Shown here in pieces: positions 35,033-43,792 of a DNA stretch of 64,000 nucleotides. The notes beneath the pieces were generated by a model. The model was given only the letters and a program-made list of their open reading frames with translations. It had not been told where the DNA came from and ran no database searches. Both the position numbers and the translations under genes were made by a program. The DNA lies in the NCBI RefSeq assembly GCF_002160025.1, contig NZ_NFJU01000021.1:1-64000 (forward strand). The letters are read 5' to 3'. This DNA is from Anaeromassilibacillus sp. An200 (GTDB taxonomy: Bacteria; Bacillota; Clostridia; Oscillospirales; Acutalibacteraceae). Position 1 is the stretch's first letter. Every line of letters starts with the position of its first letter.

Positions 35033-35072
35033 GAGGGCGTCGCCCGGCTTTTTGCCGGCGCCGTCCTTTTTT
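35033..35072 (+). terminator. Intrinsic terminator of the flgB-cheV operon
   Basis: A GC-rich stem with CCGGC / GCCGG at its tip and a TTTTT loop is followed by TCCTTTTTT. It lies 23 bases after the cheV stop. The rest of the gap to flgM (35073-35352) holds a SigD-like promoter and otherwise nothing recognisable. Confidence 0.8.
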
Positions 35073-35178
35073 GTTGGAAACTTGTGGGAATTGAGACAAA
35101 AGGCTCTTTGTTTTTTACAGAGTTCCGGTGAAATCCTTCCAAAGACGAAAGAATTCTTTGAAAATTTGAGTCTGGCGC

Positions 35179-35205
35179 TTAATTTTTGGGAAAATCGGAC
35201 GATGA
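35179..35205 (+). promoter_or_regulatory. SigD (sigma-28)-like promoter for flgM-flgN-flgK-flgL
   Basis: TTAA (35179-35182), a 15-base spacer and GACGATGA (35198-35205) share the CGAT core of SigD promoters. The predicted leader to flgM is about 140 bases. Confidence 0.55.
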
Positions 35206-35352
35206 CTAATGTAGATTCCCTTTTACACACAACCTGGTGAATGCCATGGTTTTCTGTGAAAATGGTAAAGTTTTTTTAACGATTTCCAAGCCTGATTTCT
35301 CCGCGCCGCATGACTGAGGCTGACTGGAGAATAGGAAGGGAGGATATGACAG

Positions 35353-35664
35353 ATGTTTACAGGAATTAATTTTGACAGGGCCATGCCGCTGAGCGGCGCT
35401 GCTCCGCAAAAGAGCGTATCCTCCGGAGCGCAGCGGCTTCGAAAGGAACGCCTTCATTACGATTTATTTGAACTTTCACAGCGTCCTGAGGGTGAAGAGA
35501 AAGCGATTCAGGAGCTGGTGGGGCAGATTTCCCGGGAAGTGCGCACGCGCCCCTCGCGCGGGGAGCTCGAGGAGCTGCAAACTCAGATTCGCGAAGGGAC
35601 GTACCAGCCGGATGCCCGTGAAATTGCGGCCCGGATGCTGTTGATTCGAGAGGAGGAGCTGTAA
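35353..35664 (+). CDS. flgM: FlgM anti-sigma-28 factor
   Basis: FlgM binds and inhibits SigD until the hook is complete and FlgM is released. The 103-residue protein has a disordered N-terminal half. The family's C-terminal helices begin near residue 63 and contain LQTQIREGTYQPDAREIAARML. It follows a SigD-like promoter, so SigD probably drives its own inhibitor, as in other bacteria. GGGAGGA precedes ATG 35353. Confidence 0.9.
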   Translation: MFTGINFDRAMPLSGAAPQKSVSSGAQRLRKERLHYDLFELSQRPEGEEKAIQELVGQISREVRTRPSRGELEELQTQIREGTYQPDAREIAARMLLIREEEL

Positions 35665-35668
35665 CAGG

Positions 35669-36136
35669 ATGGCTTACGAAGAGTACCTTGCCTTTTTGGA
35701 GGAGCTCCTGCATGAGATGAACCATCTCATCGAAATCGGGAAGCAAAAGCTGGAGGCCATTCAAAATCACGAGCTGGATGTCCTCAACGAGTGCATCAAG
35801 CAGGAGCAGGCCGTTTCCCTGACGCTCAGAGGATTGGAGCAAAAGAGGGGAAAGCTTCTGGCAGCCATTGGCTGCGAAAAAGTGCCGCTGAGTGAAATGC
35901 CGCGCCGCTGTCCCGAGGAATACCGGGCCAGGATGCAGGAGCTGGTCAATCAGCTTCTGGCAGCGGACAAGGTTTATAAGAGCGTGCAAGCTCCCTCCCG
36001 CACCATTATGGAACGCGATCTGCGCTCTATCCGCAAGCAACTTGAATCCCGCGGTGTGGAGCAGGAACTGGATGATAATTACAAAACGGCGCCCCCCGCC
36101 CGCGGGAAAGGGTTGCGAACGGATTTCAGAGCATAA
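35669..36136 (+). CDS. flgN: FlgN flagellar export chaperone
   Basis: FlgN is the chaperone of the hook-filament junction proteins FlgK and FlgL. The 155-residue protein is helical and begins with LAFLEELLHEMNHLIEIGKQKLEAI. Its C-terminal ERDLRSIRKQLES region likely forms the substrate-binding helix. It starts four bases after flgM, with the ribosome-binding site GGAGGAG inside flgM's end. flgK and flgL follow directly. Confidence 0.88.
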   Translation: MAYEEYLAFLEELLHEMNHLIEIGKQKLEAIQNHELDVLNECIKQEQAVSLTLRGLEQKRGKLLAAIGCEKVPLSEMPRRCPEEYRARMQELVNQLLAADKVYKSVQAPSRTIMERDLRSIRKQLESRGVEQELDDNYKTAPPARGKGLRTDFRA

Positions 36137-36148
36137 GGAGGCCCAACC

Positions 36149-37786
36149 ATGAGCAGTACATTTGGCACAATTACTACCGTCCGCCTTGGCATCTATGCCT
36201 CTCAGAAGGGCTTGGACGTAACAGGCAACAACATTACCAATATCAACACCAATGGCTATACCCGCCAGCGTCTGGACCAGATCAGTCTGGTTGTTTCTGC
36301 GTCGGATAAATACGGTTCGCAGTATAAGGCGCGTGTCGGCCAGGGTCCTGTAATCACCGGCATCAGCCAGCTTCGCGATCCGGGCATGGATATTTCCTAT
36401 CGTAAGGCAAATTCCGATGTCGGTTCCGCCGATCAGATGCTGGCCGGCCTGGAGGATCTCGCTGGTATTCTCGATGAAGTCGGCAAGGGTGACGGCGAGC
36501 AGGATGACGGCGTTATCCTCAATCAGCTCAATGATCTGCGCGACCTGATCAACCAGGCCCTGACAAACGGCATTGAGAATTATGAAGGCTCCATTCGTGC
36601 GTCCGCCAATGCGCTCTGCACCCAGTTCCACCAGTATGCAAAGGCGCTGGAGGGGCTGATGGAGGACTATGAGACGCAGTTGGATGAGGATACCACCAGA
36701 GTGAACCAGATCCTGACGGAGCTGCGCGACCTGAACCTCCAAATCCGCAATTCCGATGTCCGCGGCGATGCCGCTTTGGAGCTGCGTGACCAGCGCAACC
36801 TTCTGCTGGATGAACTCAGCGGCTACATGAAGATTGATGTGACCTACAAAATGGTGGATGCCGGCGGCGGATACATGGTCGAGGAAATGAGCGTTAAGCT
36901 GGCGGATCGCCCTGCTGATGATCCGGTTTATCTGGTTCAGGGACAGTATGCGGCACAGATTTCTGTTAAAGATCAAAATGGGGACTTTGTGCCAAATTAT
37001 AATATCACTGTCAGCGGATTGACCAATAAGGATAACGAACCGCATCCGACAAATCCTCAAACGGCTACCACTTTGGGTGATAATGACCTCTATGGTTCGC
37101 TGCAGTCCCTGCGTGAGCTGCTCACCGAGGAAGGTGAGTATGCATCGCAGAATGATATTGATAATGTTGATGGCAATGCTGCTTCCAAACGCGGTATTCC
37201 GTATTATATCAATCAGCTTAACAGTCTCGCCAGAACGTTCGCGGAAGAGATGAACAAGCTGAATATGCCCAATGATGGGACCGCTAATCCCCCGTTGGAT
37301 GGAGAAGGCGCCCTGTTTGAAACGAATGATAACACAACAGATATTACCGCCGGAAATATTTGTATTTCTCAGGAGTGGGCGGAAGGAACCGTCAAGATGC
37401 TGTCTACCACGGATCCGAATGCTCCCACAGACGATCGCTCCAATCTGGCACAGTTTTTGAATTTGTTTAACAGAAAAGATATTGAATTTGATCCCAAAGA
37501 TATTGTCGGGGATGCGGAGGGCGCTGTCTACGAGGGCAGCTTTGAGGGTATGCTCCTTCGAATTGAATCCACACTGGCGCAGGATCAGATGGCTGCGACG
37601 ACTACTTTGAACAATTACGCGATTACACTGGACAATGTTTATACCGATCGTGACAGTGTGACGGGTGTGGATTTGAACGATGAAGCTACCAACCTGATGG
37701 TGTACCAGAAGGCTTACACAGCGGCGTGCCGTGTTCTGACGGCACTGGAACAAGCGATTGACTCGTTGCTGGCTGCAACGGCATAA
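36149..37786 (+). CDS. flgK: FlgK hook-filament junction protein 1
   Basis: FlgK joins hook and filament. The 545-residue protein has the N-terminal GLDVTGNNITNINTNGYTRQR motif, long helices (about 90-230), a beta-rich middle, and a C-terminal helix (TNLMVYQKAYTAACRVLTAL). AAGGAGG precedes ATG 36149. It is followed by flgL after 17 bases. Confidence 0.95.
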   Translation: MSSTFGTITTVRLGIYASQKGLDVTGNNITNINTNGYTRQRLDQISLVVSASDKYGSQYKARVGQGPVITGISQLRDPGMDISYRKANSDVGSADQMLAGLEDLAGILDEVGKGDGEQDDGVILNQLNDLRDLINQALTNGIENYEGSIRASANALCTQFHQYAKALEGLMEDYETQLDEDTTRVNQILTELRDLNLQIRNSDVRGDAALELRDQRNLLLDELSGYMKIDVTYKMVDAGGGYMVEEMSVKLADRPADDPVYLVQGQYAAQISVKDQNGDFVPNYNITVSGLTNKDNEPHPTNPQTATTLGDNDLYGSLQSLRELLTEEGEYASQNDIDNVDGNAASKRGIPYYINQLNSLARTFAEEMNKLNMPNDGTANPPLDGEGALFETNDNTTDITAGNICISQEWAEGTVKMLSTTDPNAPTDDRSNLAQFLNLFNRKDIEFDPKDIVGDAEGAVYEGSFEGMLLRIESTLAQDQMAATTTLNNYAITLDNVYTDRDSVTGVDLNDEATNLMVYQKAYTAACRVLTALEQAIDSLLAATA

Positions 37787-37803
37787 GAGGAGGGGATTCA
37801 ATC

Positions 37804-38916
37804 ATGATGAGAATAACAACAAACGGAACCCTGCGGATGTATAAATCAAATCTGATGCAGACAACCGGAAGCCTGAATTCCGCCATGACCAAGCTGATGA
37901 CGCAGCGGAATTTCAACTCCTATGCATCCAGCCCGGCGGCGGCTACCCGTGCTTTTAAGATTCACAGCTCGCTGAATGCAACGCGTGTGCAGGCAGCCAA
38001 CAATGAGACAGTGAAAAATAAATTTGACACGGCCTATCAGGTGTTGGATATCGTGGGCAGCGACATTGCCGACAGTATGGCCAAGATTCCGGCTCTGGAA
38101 GGCCTCAACGGTCCAAACGAGACAAACGTGAACGAATTGGGAAAGGTGCTGCGCAGTGGTGCGGAAGCTATTGTGCAGAGCATGAACTCTCAGTATGACA
38201 GCAAATTCCTCTTTGGCGGCGCTGACACAGAGAACCCACCTTTTGCCATTGAGGAGGGGGATGACGGAAAGAGTTACATTACGTTCCGTGGAGTCCGCAT
38301 CGATGATCCGAATACGTTGGATGATGAATATTTGGATGAAAACGGTAATCCTGTTCCAAATCCGGACGGTACCGGAAACTATACTAACAAAGAGATGTTG
38401 GATAAGTGGAACGAGGAAACCCAGTTTGTCGATATTGGCTTGGGCTTTAAGCTGGATGGTAACGGCGATGTGGTAGACTCTACCGCTTTTGATTCCGCGC
38501 TTTCCGGCATTGATTTTATCGGCTATGGTGTGGATGATGAGGGAGATCCCAAAAACATGGCTTCTCTCATGCTGCGCATGGCGGAGATTTTTGAAAGATA
38601 TGATACCGAGAGCTGCGAGTGGGGAGAGGAAGGCGATTATGCGCAGGCGCAGGAGCTTCTGAATAAGATGAATGATTCCCGCGACAATGTCATTCAGAAA
38701 TGGTCCGCGCTCAGCGCCGAGTCGACGTTCCTCAATACGAACGCTACACAGCTTGAAACCACGTTTGCGTCTCTGAATACGGAGCGCAGCACCATTGAGG
38801 ATATCGACATGATCGATACAATTACGGAACTTTCCTGGGCGCAGGTGTGCTACAGCGCTGCGCTTCAGGTTGGTACCAGCGTGATCCCCCAGTCGCTGAT
38901 GGATTATCTGAAATAA
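37804..38916 (+). CDS. flgL: FlgL hook-filament junction protein 3
   Basis: FlgL is the second junction protein, structurally like flagellin. The 370-residue protein has the flagellin-like N-terminus RITTNGTLRMYKSNLMQTTGSLN. Its C-terminal coiled coil ends WAQVCYSAALQVGTSVIPQSLMDYL. It is longer than Bacillus FlgL (about 300 residues), owing to an Asp/Glu/Asn-rich middle at about 135-240. AGGAGGGG precedes ATG 37804. Confidence 0.93.
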   Translation: MMRITTNGTLRMYKSNLMQTTGSLNSAMTKLMTQRNFNSYASSPAAATRAFKIHSSLNATRVQAANNETVKNKFDTAYQVLDIVGSDIADSMAKIPALEGLNGPNETNVNELGKVLRSGAEAIVQSMNSQYDSKFLFGGADTENPPFAIEEGDDGKSYITFRGVRIDDPNTLDDEYLDENGNPVPNPDGTGNYTNKEMLDKWNEETQFVDIGLGFKLDGNGDVVDSTAFDSALSGIDFIGYGVDDEGDPKNMASLMLRMAEIFERYDTESCEWGEEGDYAQAQELLNKMNDSRDNVIQKWSALSAESTFLNTNATQLETTFASLNTERSTIEDIDMIDTITELSWAQVCYSAALQVGTSVIPQSLMDYLK

Positions 38917-38988
38917 CAGGGGGAATTTTTACCGGAGCACTTGGTTTTCCGGCAACTATTTTTAGGGGAAGGAGTATGAAGAAGCTCT

Positions 38989-39594
38989 ATGTATCCGTTG
39001 ATTGAAATTACAACCGTGCCGATTGAGATTCAGATGAAAGTGACACCCGCACATCTCGAATACAGCCGAGGCACGGCACAGGTGGAAATTCGTCGTGATA
39101 AAGGCGGACTCAATATCCGCAGCAGCCCGATCCGCGTGAACATCGACACCTTTGAGGCGCGCAGCTCCATTGTGCCCACCACGGCACAGAGCGTTCAGCA
39201 GCAGGCACAGCGCGGAGAACAGGCCGTTTATGAGGCCACGGCGGTGATGGCGCGGGAGGGCCGCATGATGATGGAGGCCAAGATAGGGGAAAATGTTATT
39301 CCACAGCTTGCCCGGCAGCAAACTATGGGACAGATGTCTCAGGTGAATGTCAAGTTCATTCCGTCCGCACAGCCCGAAATTTCGTGGCAGGGCGGTGAAA
39401 TGAGCATTCGCTATGAAATGGATAAGCTGAATTTTGACTGGCGCATGAAGGATATGTCCTTTACTTTTGTGCCGGGAGATATTGAGTTTTCCGTGACACA
39501 GCAGCCTGATGTGATTATCAAGTATGTAGGTGGTCCGCTGTATGTGCCTCCATCGTCCGATCCGAATTACGAACCGCTCGATGTGAAGGCTTGA
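38989..39594 (+). CDS. YviE-like protein (DUF6470 family)
   Basis: The 201-residue protein starts with YPLIEITTVPIEIQMKVTPA and continues in alternating beta strands, with a Gln/Arg-rich helical middle. It matches by pattern the YviE family found between flgL and fliW in Firmicutes. No function is established. GGGGAAGGAG lies about 14 bases before ATG 38989. A nearer ATG at 38976 opens only a nine-codon frame. Confidence 0.75.
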   Translation: MYPLIEITTVPIEIQMKVTPAHLEYSRGTAQVEIRRDKGGLNIRSSPIRVNIDTFEARSSIVPTTAQSVQQQAQRGEQAVYEATAVMAREGRMMMEAKIGENVIPQLARQQTMGQMSQVNVKFIPSAQPEISWQGGEMSIRYEMDKLNFDWRMKDMSFTFVPGDIEFSVTQQPDVIIKYVGGPLYVPPSSDPNYEPLDVKA

Positions 39595-39609
39595 CAGGAG
39601 GAACTCTGA

Positions 39610-40062
39610 TTGAAGCTTAACACGAAGTATTTCGGTGTGATTGAGTACGAAGCAGGAGATGTGCTGCATTTCCCGAATGGTTTATTTGGGTTTGAGGAGG
39701 AGCACAATTTTCTGCTTCTGCCCTTCGCGGGGAGTGAGGGAAGCCTGCTCTGCTTCCAAAGCATACAGACGGAACAATTGGCTTTTATTGCCATGAATCC
39801 GTTTTCCCTTGATCCCGCTTATGCCCCGCTTCTCTCTGAAGAGGAATTGCACCTGATGGGTGCGGCACGCAGTGAGGATTTGTGCTATTATGTCCTGTGT
39901 GTGGTGCGCGATCCCATTGGGAACAGCACGGTCAACTTCAAATGTCCTGTCGTCGTGAATCCAGACGCAAACTGTGCGGCCCAGCTGATTCTGGACACGG
40001 ACGAATACCATATGAAGCACCAGCTTTCGGAATTCCAAAGCGAGGGGGCCGGTGTATGCTGA
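39610..40062 (+). CDS. fliW: FliW flagellar assembly factor
   Basis: FliW binds flagellin and CsrA. When free it removes CsrA from flagellin mRNA, coupling translation to assembly. The 150-residue protein has the family N-terminus TKYFGVIEYEAGDVLHFPNGLFGFEE. The core continues with ENPFSLDP-like FAIMNPFSLDP residues and a CVVRDPIGNSTVNFKCPVV block. Start TTG 39610 follows AGGAGG. It overlaps csrA by seven bases. Confidence 0.93.
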   Translation: MKLNTKYFGVIEYEAGDVLHFPNGLFGFEEEHNFLLLPFAGSEGSLLCFQSIQTEQLAFIAMNPFSLDPAYAPLLSEEELHLMGAARSEDLCYYVLCVVRDPIGNSTVNFKCPVVVNPDANCAAQLILDTDEYHMKHQLSEFQSEGAGVC

Positions 40063-40322
40063 TTTTAGGCAGACGGGCTGGGGAGTCCCTGGTGATTGGC
40101 GATCATATCAGCGTAACCATTCTCTCGGTGGAGCCGGGAGGCACTGTAACGCTGGGGATTGACGCACCAAAGGATTTGCTGATTCTGCGTAAAGAGCTTC
40201 AGCAGGCGGTTTCCACGAACCAGGAGGCTGCCAGTGCCAATGCTTCCACGCAGATGATTACCGCATTGGAAAATGCATTTCTTCATCCCACAGCCGGAAA
40301 GAAGCCCGAAAAAGGAGATTGA
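40056..40322 (+). CDS. csrA: CsrA translational regulator with C-terminal extension
   Basis: CsrA binds GGA motifs in mRNA leaders and represses translation, with flagellin mRNA as the usual target in Firmicutes. The 88-residue protein begins MLILGRRAGESLVIGD, followed by VTLGIDAPKDLLILRKEL. It has about 15-25 more residues than typical CsrA, with a Ser/Ala/Asn-rich then Lys-rich tail. ATG 40056 lies within the end of fliW after GAGGGGG. The only obvious target, flagellin, is not in the window. Confidence 0.92.
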   Translation: MLILGRRAGESLVIGDHISVTILSVEPGGTVTLGIDAPKDLLILRKELQQAVSTNQEAASANASTQMITALENAFLHPTAGKKPEKGD

Positions 40323-40327
40323 TTGCA

Positions 40328-40516
40328 ATGGGTATGATGGATTCGATTGCTGCGACAGCCACATCGCTTTCCGCAGCTCAGTTTCAGCAAAATTATTCGC
40401 TTTCCCTGATGAAAAAGGCAATGAATACGCAGGAGCTTGCAGCGCAGCAAATGCTGCAAATGCTTCCGCAAACGCCGCCGCTTGCAGAGGGAACGCACAT
40501 TGACGTGTACGCCTAA
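40328..40516 (+). CDS. YjfB-family putative motility protein
   Basis: The 62-residue protein has the form MGMMDSIAATATSLSAAQF at the start, then SLSLMKKAMNTQELAAQQMLQML, matching the YjfB putative motility family. No function is established. AAAGGAG precedes ATG 40328 by ten bases. It follows csrA by five bases and is followed by a terminator, so it ends the late flagellar operon. Confidence 0.7.
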   Translation: MGMMDSIAATATSLSAAQFQQNYSLSLMKKAMNTQELAAQQMLQMLPQTPPLAEGTHIDVYA

Positions 40517-40626
40517 GGCTTGTGTTTTTCCCTTCTGAGAGTTTTCAGGGAGATGCAAACAGGATCTTCATGGTTACTTGCTCAAAAGCACCGGAGGGGA
40601 ATGGATGCTTACCGAAAGCAAAGTGA

Positions 40627-40682
40627 AAAAATGCCCGGCCTTTTCCAACCCTGAACAGGGGATGAAAAGGCCGGGTTTTTTT
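40627..40682 (+). terminator. Intrinsic terminator of the flgM-csrA-yjfB operon
   Basis: CCCGGCCTTTTC and GAAAAGGCCGGG form a 12-base stem around a short loop, followed by TTTTTTT. Together with the next hairpin it fills the 40517-40774 gap. No credible gene is present there. Confidence 0.9.
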
Positions 40683-40708
40683 AAAAGAGAAAATCTCCGC
40701 AAAGAAAA

Positions 40709-40752
40709 TCCCCGCAAGGAATTCCTTTTGAGAGAAGGAATCCTTGCGGGGA
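40709..40752 (-). terminator. Intrinsic terminator for the minus-strand chemoreceptor
   Basis: TCCCCGCAAGGAATTCCTT and AAGGAATCCTTGCGGGGA form a long stem. On the minus strand it is followed by TTTTCTTT and lies 23 bases past the chemoreceptor stop. Confidence 0.8.
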
Positions 40753-40774
40753 AATGTTTTAGATGGATAGGAGA

Positions 40775-42798
40775 TTATTCGATGAATGTATCTGTGGCAA
40801 AGTCATAATCCTTGCAATCTTCTTCACTGCGCAGATTGAAGCGGCCAACAAGTTCTTTGAGAAGCTGTGCCTGACTGGACAGCTCTTCGCTTGCAGCGGC
40901 GCTTTCTTCCGCGGTAGCGGAGTTGGTCTGCACAACACTGGAAATCTGATCCGTTCCTGTTGTCACCTGTGTGACGGAATCGGCCTCTGCCATAATATTT
41001 CCGGCCATAATATTGATGTGCTCTATCACGCTGTTGGTGAGCTCAGCCGTCTGATTCAGAGCGTTATCCACCTCTTCCATGAGGTGATTTCCGGCTGTAA
41101 CGTGCTGCGCCGAGCGCTCAATGATTTCCTTGGTCTGCTTCGAGGCCTGATCAGACTTGGAAGCCAGATTGCGGACTTCATCCGCCACCACAGCAAAGCC
41201 CTTGCCGGCGGTACCCGCACGGGCAGCCTCGACGGCGGCATTCAGTGCAAGAATGTTTGTCTGGAAAGCGATATTCTCAATAGTACCGATAATCTGGCTG
41301 ATCTCCTGATGCCCGTTCAGAATGTCATTCATGGCAGATTTCAAATCAGACATGCGCTCACGGCTGAAGGAAACCTGGTTGCCGGTCTGATCGGAAAGCT
41401 CTTTCATTTCCTTTGCAGATTCCGCGTTTTCTTTCGCGCCGCCATCAATTTCCGCAATTGTAGCAGACAGCTCCTGCACAGAACTGGCCTGCTCTGTTGC
41501 ACCTTGCGCCAGAGCCTGCGCACCGGAGGACACCTGATCGGCGCCGGAGGATACCTGCTCGGCTGCCAGACTGATCTGAGAGAGCGTGTGGCTCAGCTTG
41601 CGGTTGATTCTGCGGATGGAATTTATCATGGCTTTCAGATCACCGCGATAGAAGTTATAATCGCGGGAACGAATATTGAAGTTGCCGTCTGCCATTTCGC
41701 CAAGCAGATACCCCATATCGCCCAGCACATTGTTGAGAGTTTCCACCACATCCTGCGTGGCATATGAGAGAACGCCGATTTCATCGTGACGGTTAAAGAC
41801 CGGGCTGGGGGAGGTCAGATCGCCCTGCTGCAGCAGAGTCAGACGATCGACGCACGCCTTGATCGGCTTGCCGAGGCCGTTAGCAATGGAGTGGAGATGG
41901 TTGTGCTCACAAGGATAATAATCACAAGGAGGATAACCATGATCACAATGCTGGTAATGGTGGAGCCAAGGAAGTCAGTCACGGGAGCATACACTGCAAT
42001 GCTCCAGCCGTCCGTACCGCTGATAGGCGCGTAGGCAATGGCTTTTTCTTCGCCGTTAAGTGTGTAACGGCCGTAGCCCGTCTCGCCGGCTCTCATTTGG
42101 GAGTGAATGTTGGCCAGGGACTGATAAGCGGAGTCTGTCGAAGCCTGCTGCTCAATATTCTCCACTGCAACAAGCGAGGCGTCGGGATCCGCGATGGTGT
42201 AGCCATCCTTGGAAAGCATGTATGCGGAGCCGTTGTCACTGACATGGATCGATTCCACGATCTTGTTGAGGAAGGTCTCGTCGGGAACAAAGTACACAAC
42301 GCCTGCAATCGTGCCGCCGTCTATACCGTCTTCCCAGACAGGCGCCGCAACCATGATAGAGAGCTCGCCTGTCACCCTACTGATGGTGGGGGTGGAAATC
42401 CAGCTTTCACCCTGAATGGCATGCTGGAAATATTCACGGTCGGAGTAGTCGTTTCCGTCCAGAAGGCTTTTTCCGCTTGTGTCAAGCAGGTTGCCGCGCA
42501 CCATGCCGTAACGCTCCGCCCAATCATTGATGAGGGCTTCCTTGTCTGCGATGGACACCATATCGTCGCTGAGTTTGGAAACCATACCCAGGTCTTCAGC
42601 CGCAGTGCGGTAAGTGTTGAGCTCCTGTGCAGCTCGATCCGCCGCAAGAGGAGCCGCGAGCTCCAGAGCCTGCTGCATCATGTTCTGTGCGCTGGTGTAG
42701 TTCGAAATGATACCTACACCGCCGCATAGCAGCACAGAGACGCCAACCAGGGCCAGAAAGCTCACCAGTAGTTTGTACTTGATGCTCTTCATATTCAT
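40775..42798 (-). pseudogene. Methyl-accepting chemotaxis protein with a one-base frameshift
   Basis: Two minus-strand frames together encode one chemoreceptor of about 674 residues. The upstream part (from ATG 42798) has a membrane helix at about 8-30, an extracellular dCACHE-like ligand domain to about 275, and a second helix ([18 protein letters not shown]). It then shifts at about 41884-41889 and stops at 41839. The downstream frame continues without interruption as a linker plus HAMP-like and signalling domain, with [20 protein letters not shown] and the hairpin-tip motif [17 protein letters not shown] in place of an expected CCAATTG would explain the shift. It is either a real mutation or a sequencing error. 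Confidence 0.85.
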
Positions 42799-42851
42799 TT
42801 CCTCCTATATGTGTGAAAGCTCTGTAAAAAGCTCTCTTCTCTTAACAAATT

Positions 42852-42878
42852 AAATCGACCCATTTTTCAAGAAGTTAA
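42852..42878 (-). promoter_or_regulatory. SigD (sigma-28)-like promoter for the frameshifted chemoreceptor
   Basis: On the minus strand TTAA (42875-42878) is followed after 15 bases by GTCGATTT (42852-42859), six of eight matches to GCCGATAT. Predicted start is about 47 bases before ATG 42798, which has AGGAGGAAATGA-type ribosome binding. Confidence 0.6.
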
Positions 42879-42983
42879 GCCTAATCTGCTAAAAAACAAG
42901 AGGATATTTCAATATTTGGAATACAATACATACAACAGAATCAAAAGGGGAAAAAAGAAGATATTTTTGATGAACCACTCTTT

Positions 42984-43790
42984 TTAGAGTTTGTGATGTG
43001 GGTTCTGTTTTACGATATTGCAGGCTTTTGTCAGTTCAATCATCACAGCGCTGGAAAAGGAATGACGGTAATATCCCAGCATCGAGGAGAGCTTTCCGTG
43101 ATCCATTACCACATATTTTGCCGGAAGATTGGTCAGAGCCAGAGCCTGCACATCCGCCATACACCGGCTGCACCGGCAAACATCGAACATGTCAACATAG
43201 CGATCGATGTTTTCGGAGACAAGGATCTGCATCACGTTCACAATTTCTGTTTCCGGCTGTTTGGCCGCGTCCCAATCGGGAATCTCCTGCTCCGCCGCGG
43301 CATTTGGCTGCGGATCGTGCGTATCCGGCGAGGCGGGGGAGGTCTCTTTCTCTGCTTGTATGGCCTGCTCCGCTGAGTGCTGCTTTTCCTTTTCCCGCAG
43401 TTTTTCCTCCCTCTCTTTTTCCTCTTTCAGTTCTTCCTCCCGCAGCTCCTCCTCTCTCAGCTCTTCCTGCAGAGCATCTTCCAGCGCCTGGTGTACGGTT
43501 TCCGAAAGTGCCTCGTGGTTTGTGCGGGCAACCTCAAGAATCGGCGCGGCGCGATAGGGGGTGGGAGCCGCCTGAGAGGGTGTCTCAGGGGATTGGGGTT
43601 CCGCGGCGGGTTCCTTTGCGGGAGACTCCTGCGGAGCGGCTTCTTTTGCCGGCACTTCCTGCGCAGGAGAAGTTCGGCCGGCGTCTTTCTCCTCAGAGGG
43701 CGAGGAATCCTCCTGATTGGGGGACATCCCCGAAATCAGATTCAGAACATGATCGGTCTTGCTGCTTTTGCTTGTTTTCTTTCCAGCCAT
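42984..43790 (-). CDS. ComFB-family protein with long disordered and charged N-terminal region
   Basis: The 268-residue protein starts with KKTSKSSKTDHVLNLISGMS, then a Pro/Ala/Glu-rich region to about residue 95. A helical Glu/Arg repeat region follows (EELREEEL and EEKEREEKL units, about 105-140). The C-terminal 80 residues match ComFB: VNVMQILVSENIDRYVDMF, then CRCSRCMADVQALALTNLP. ComFB proteins have been reported as cyclic-di-nucleotide receptors. It starts three bases downstream of the parA stop, so the two are probably one operon. The Glu-rich region may be a coiled coil. Confidence 0.8.
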   Translation of the reverse strand: MAGKKTSKSSKTDHVLNLISGMSPNQEDSSPSEEKDAGRTSPAQEVPAKEAAPQESPAKEPAAEPQSPETPSQAAPTPYRAAPILEVARTNHEALSETVHQALEDALQEELREEELREEELKEEKEREEKLREKEKQHSAEQAIQAEKETSPASPDTHDPQPNAAAEQEIPDWDAAKQPETEIVNVMQILVSENIDRYVDMFDVCRCSRCMADVQALALTNLPAKYVVMDHGKLSSMLGYYRHSFSSAVMIELTKACNIVKQNPHHKL

Positions 43791-43792
43791 TG

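Noticed and set aside
40578-40808. Short plus-strand frame between the YjfB-like gene and the chemoreceptor
   Set aside because: It consists mostly of two terminator hairpins read as codons and has no ribosome site.
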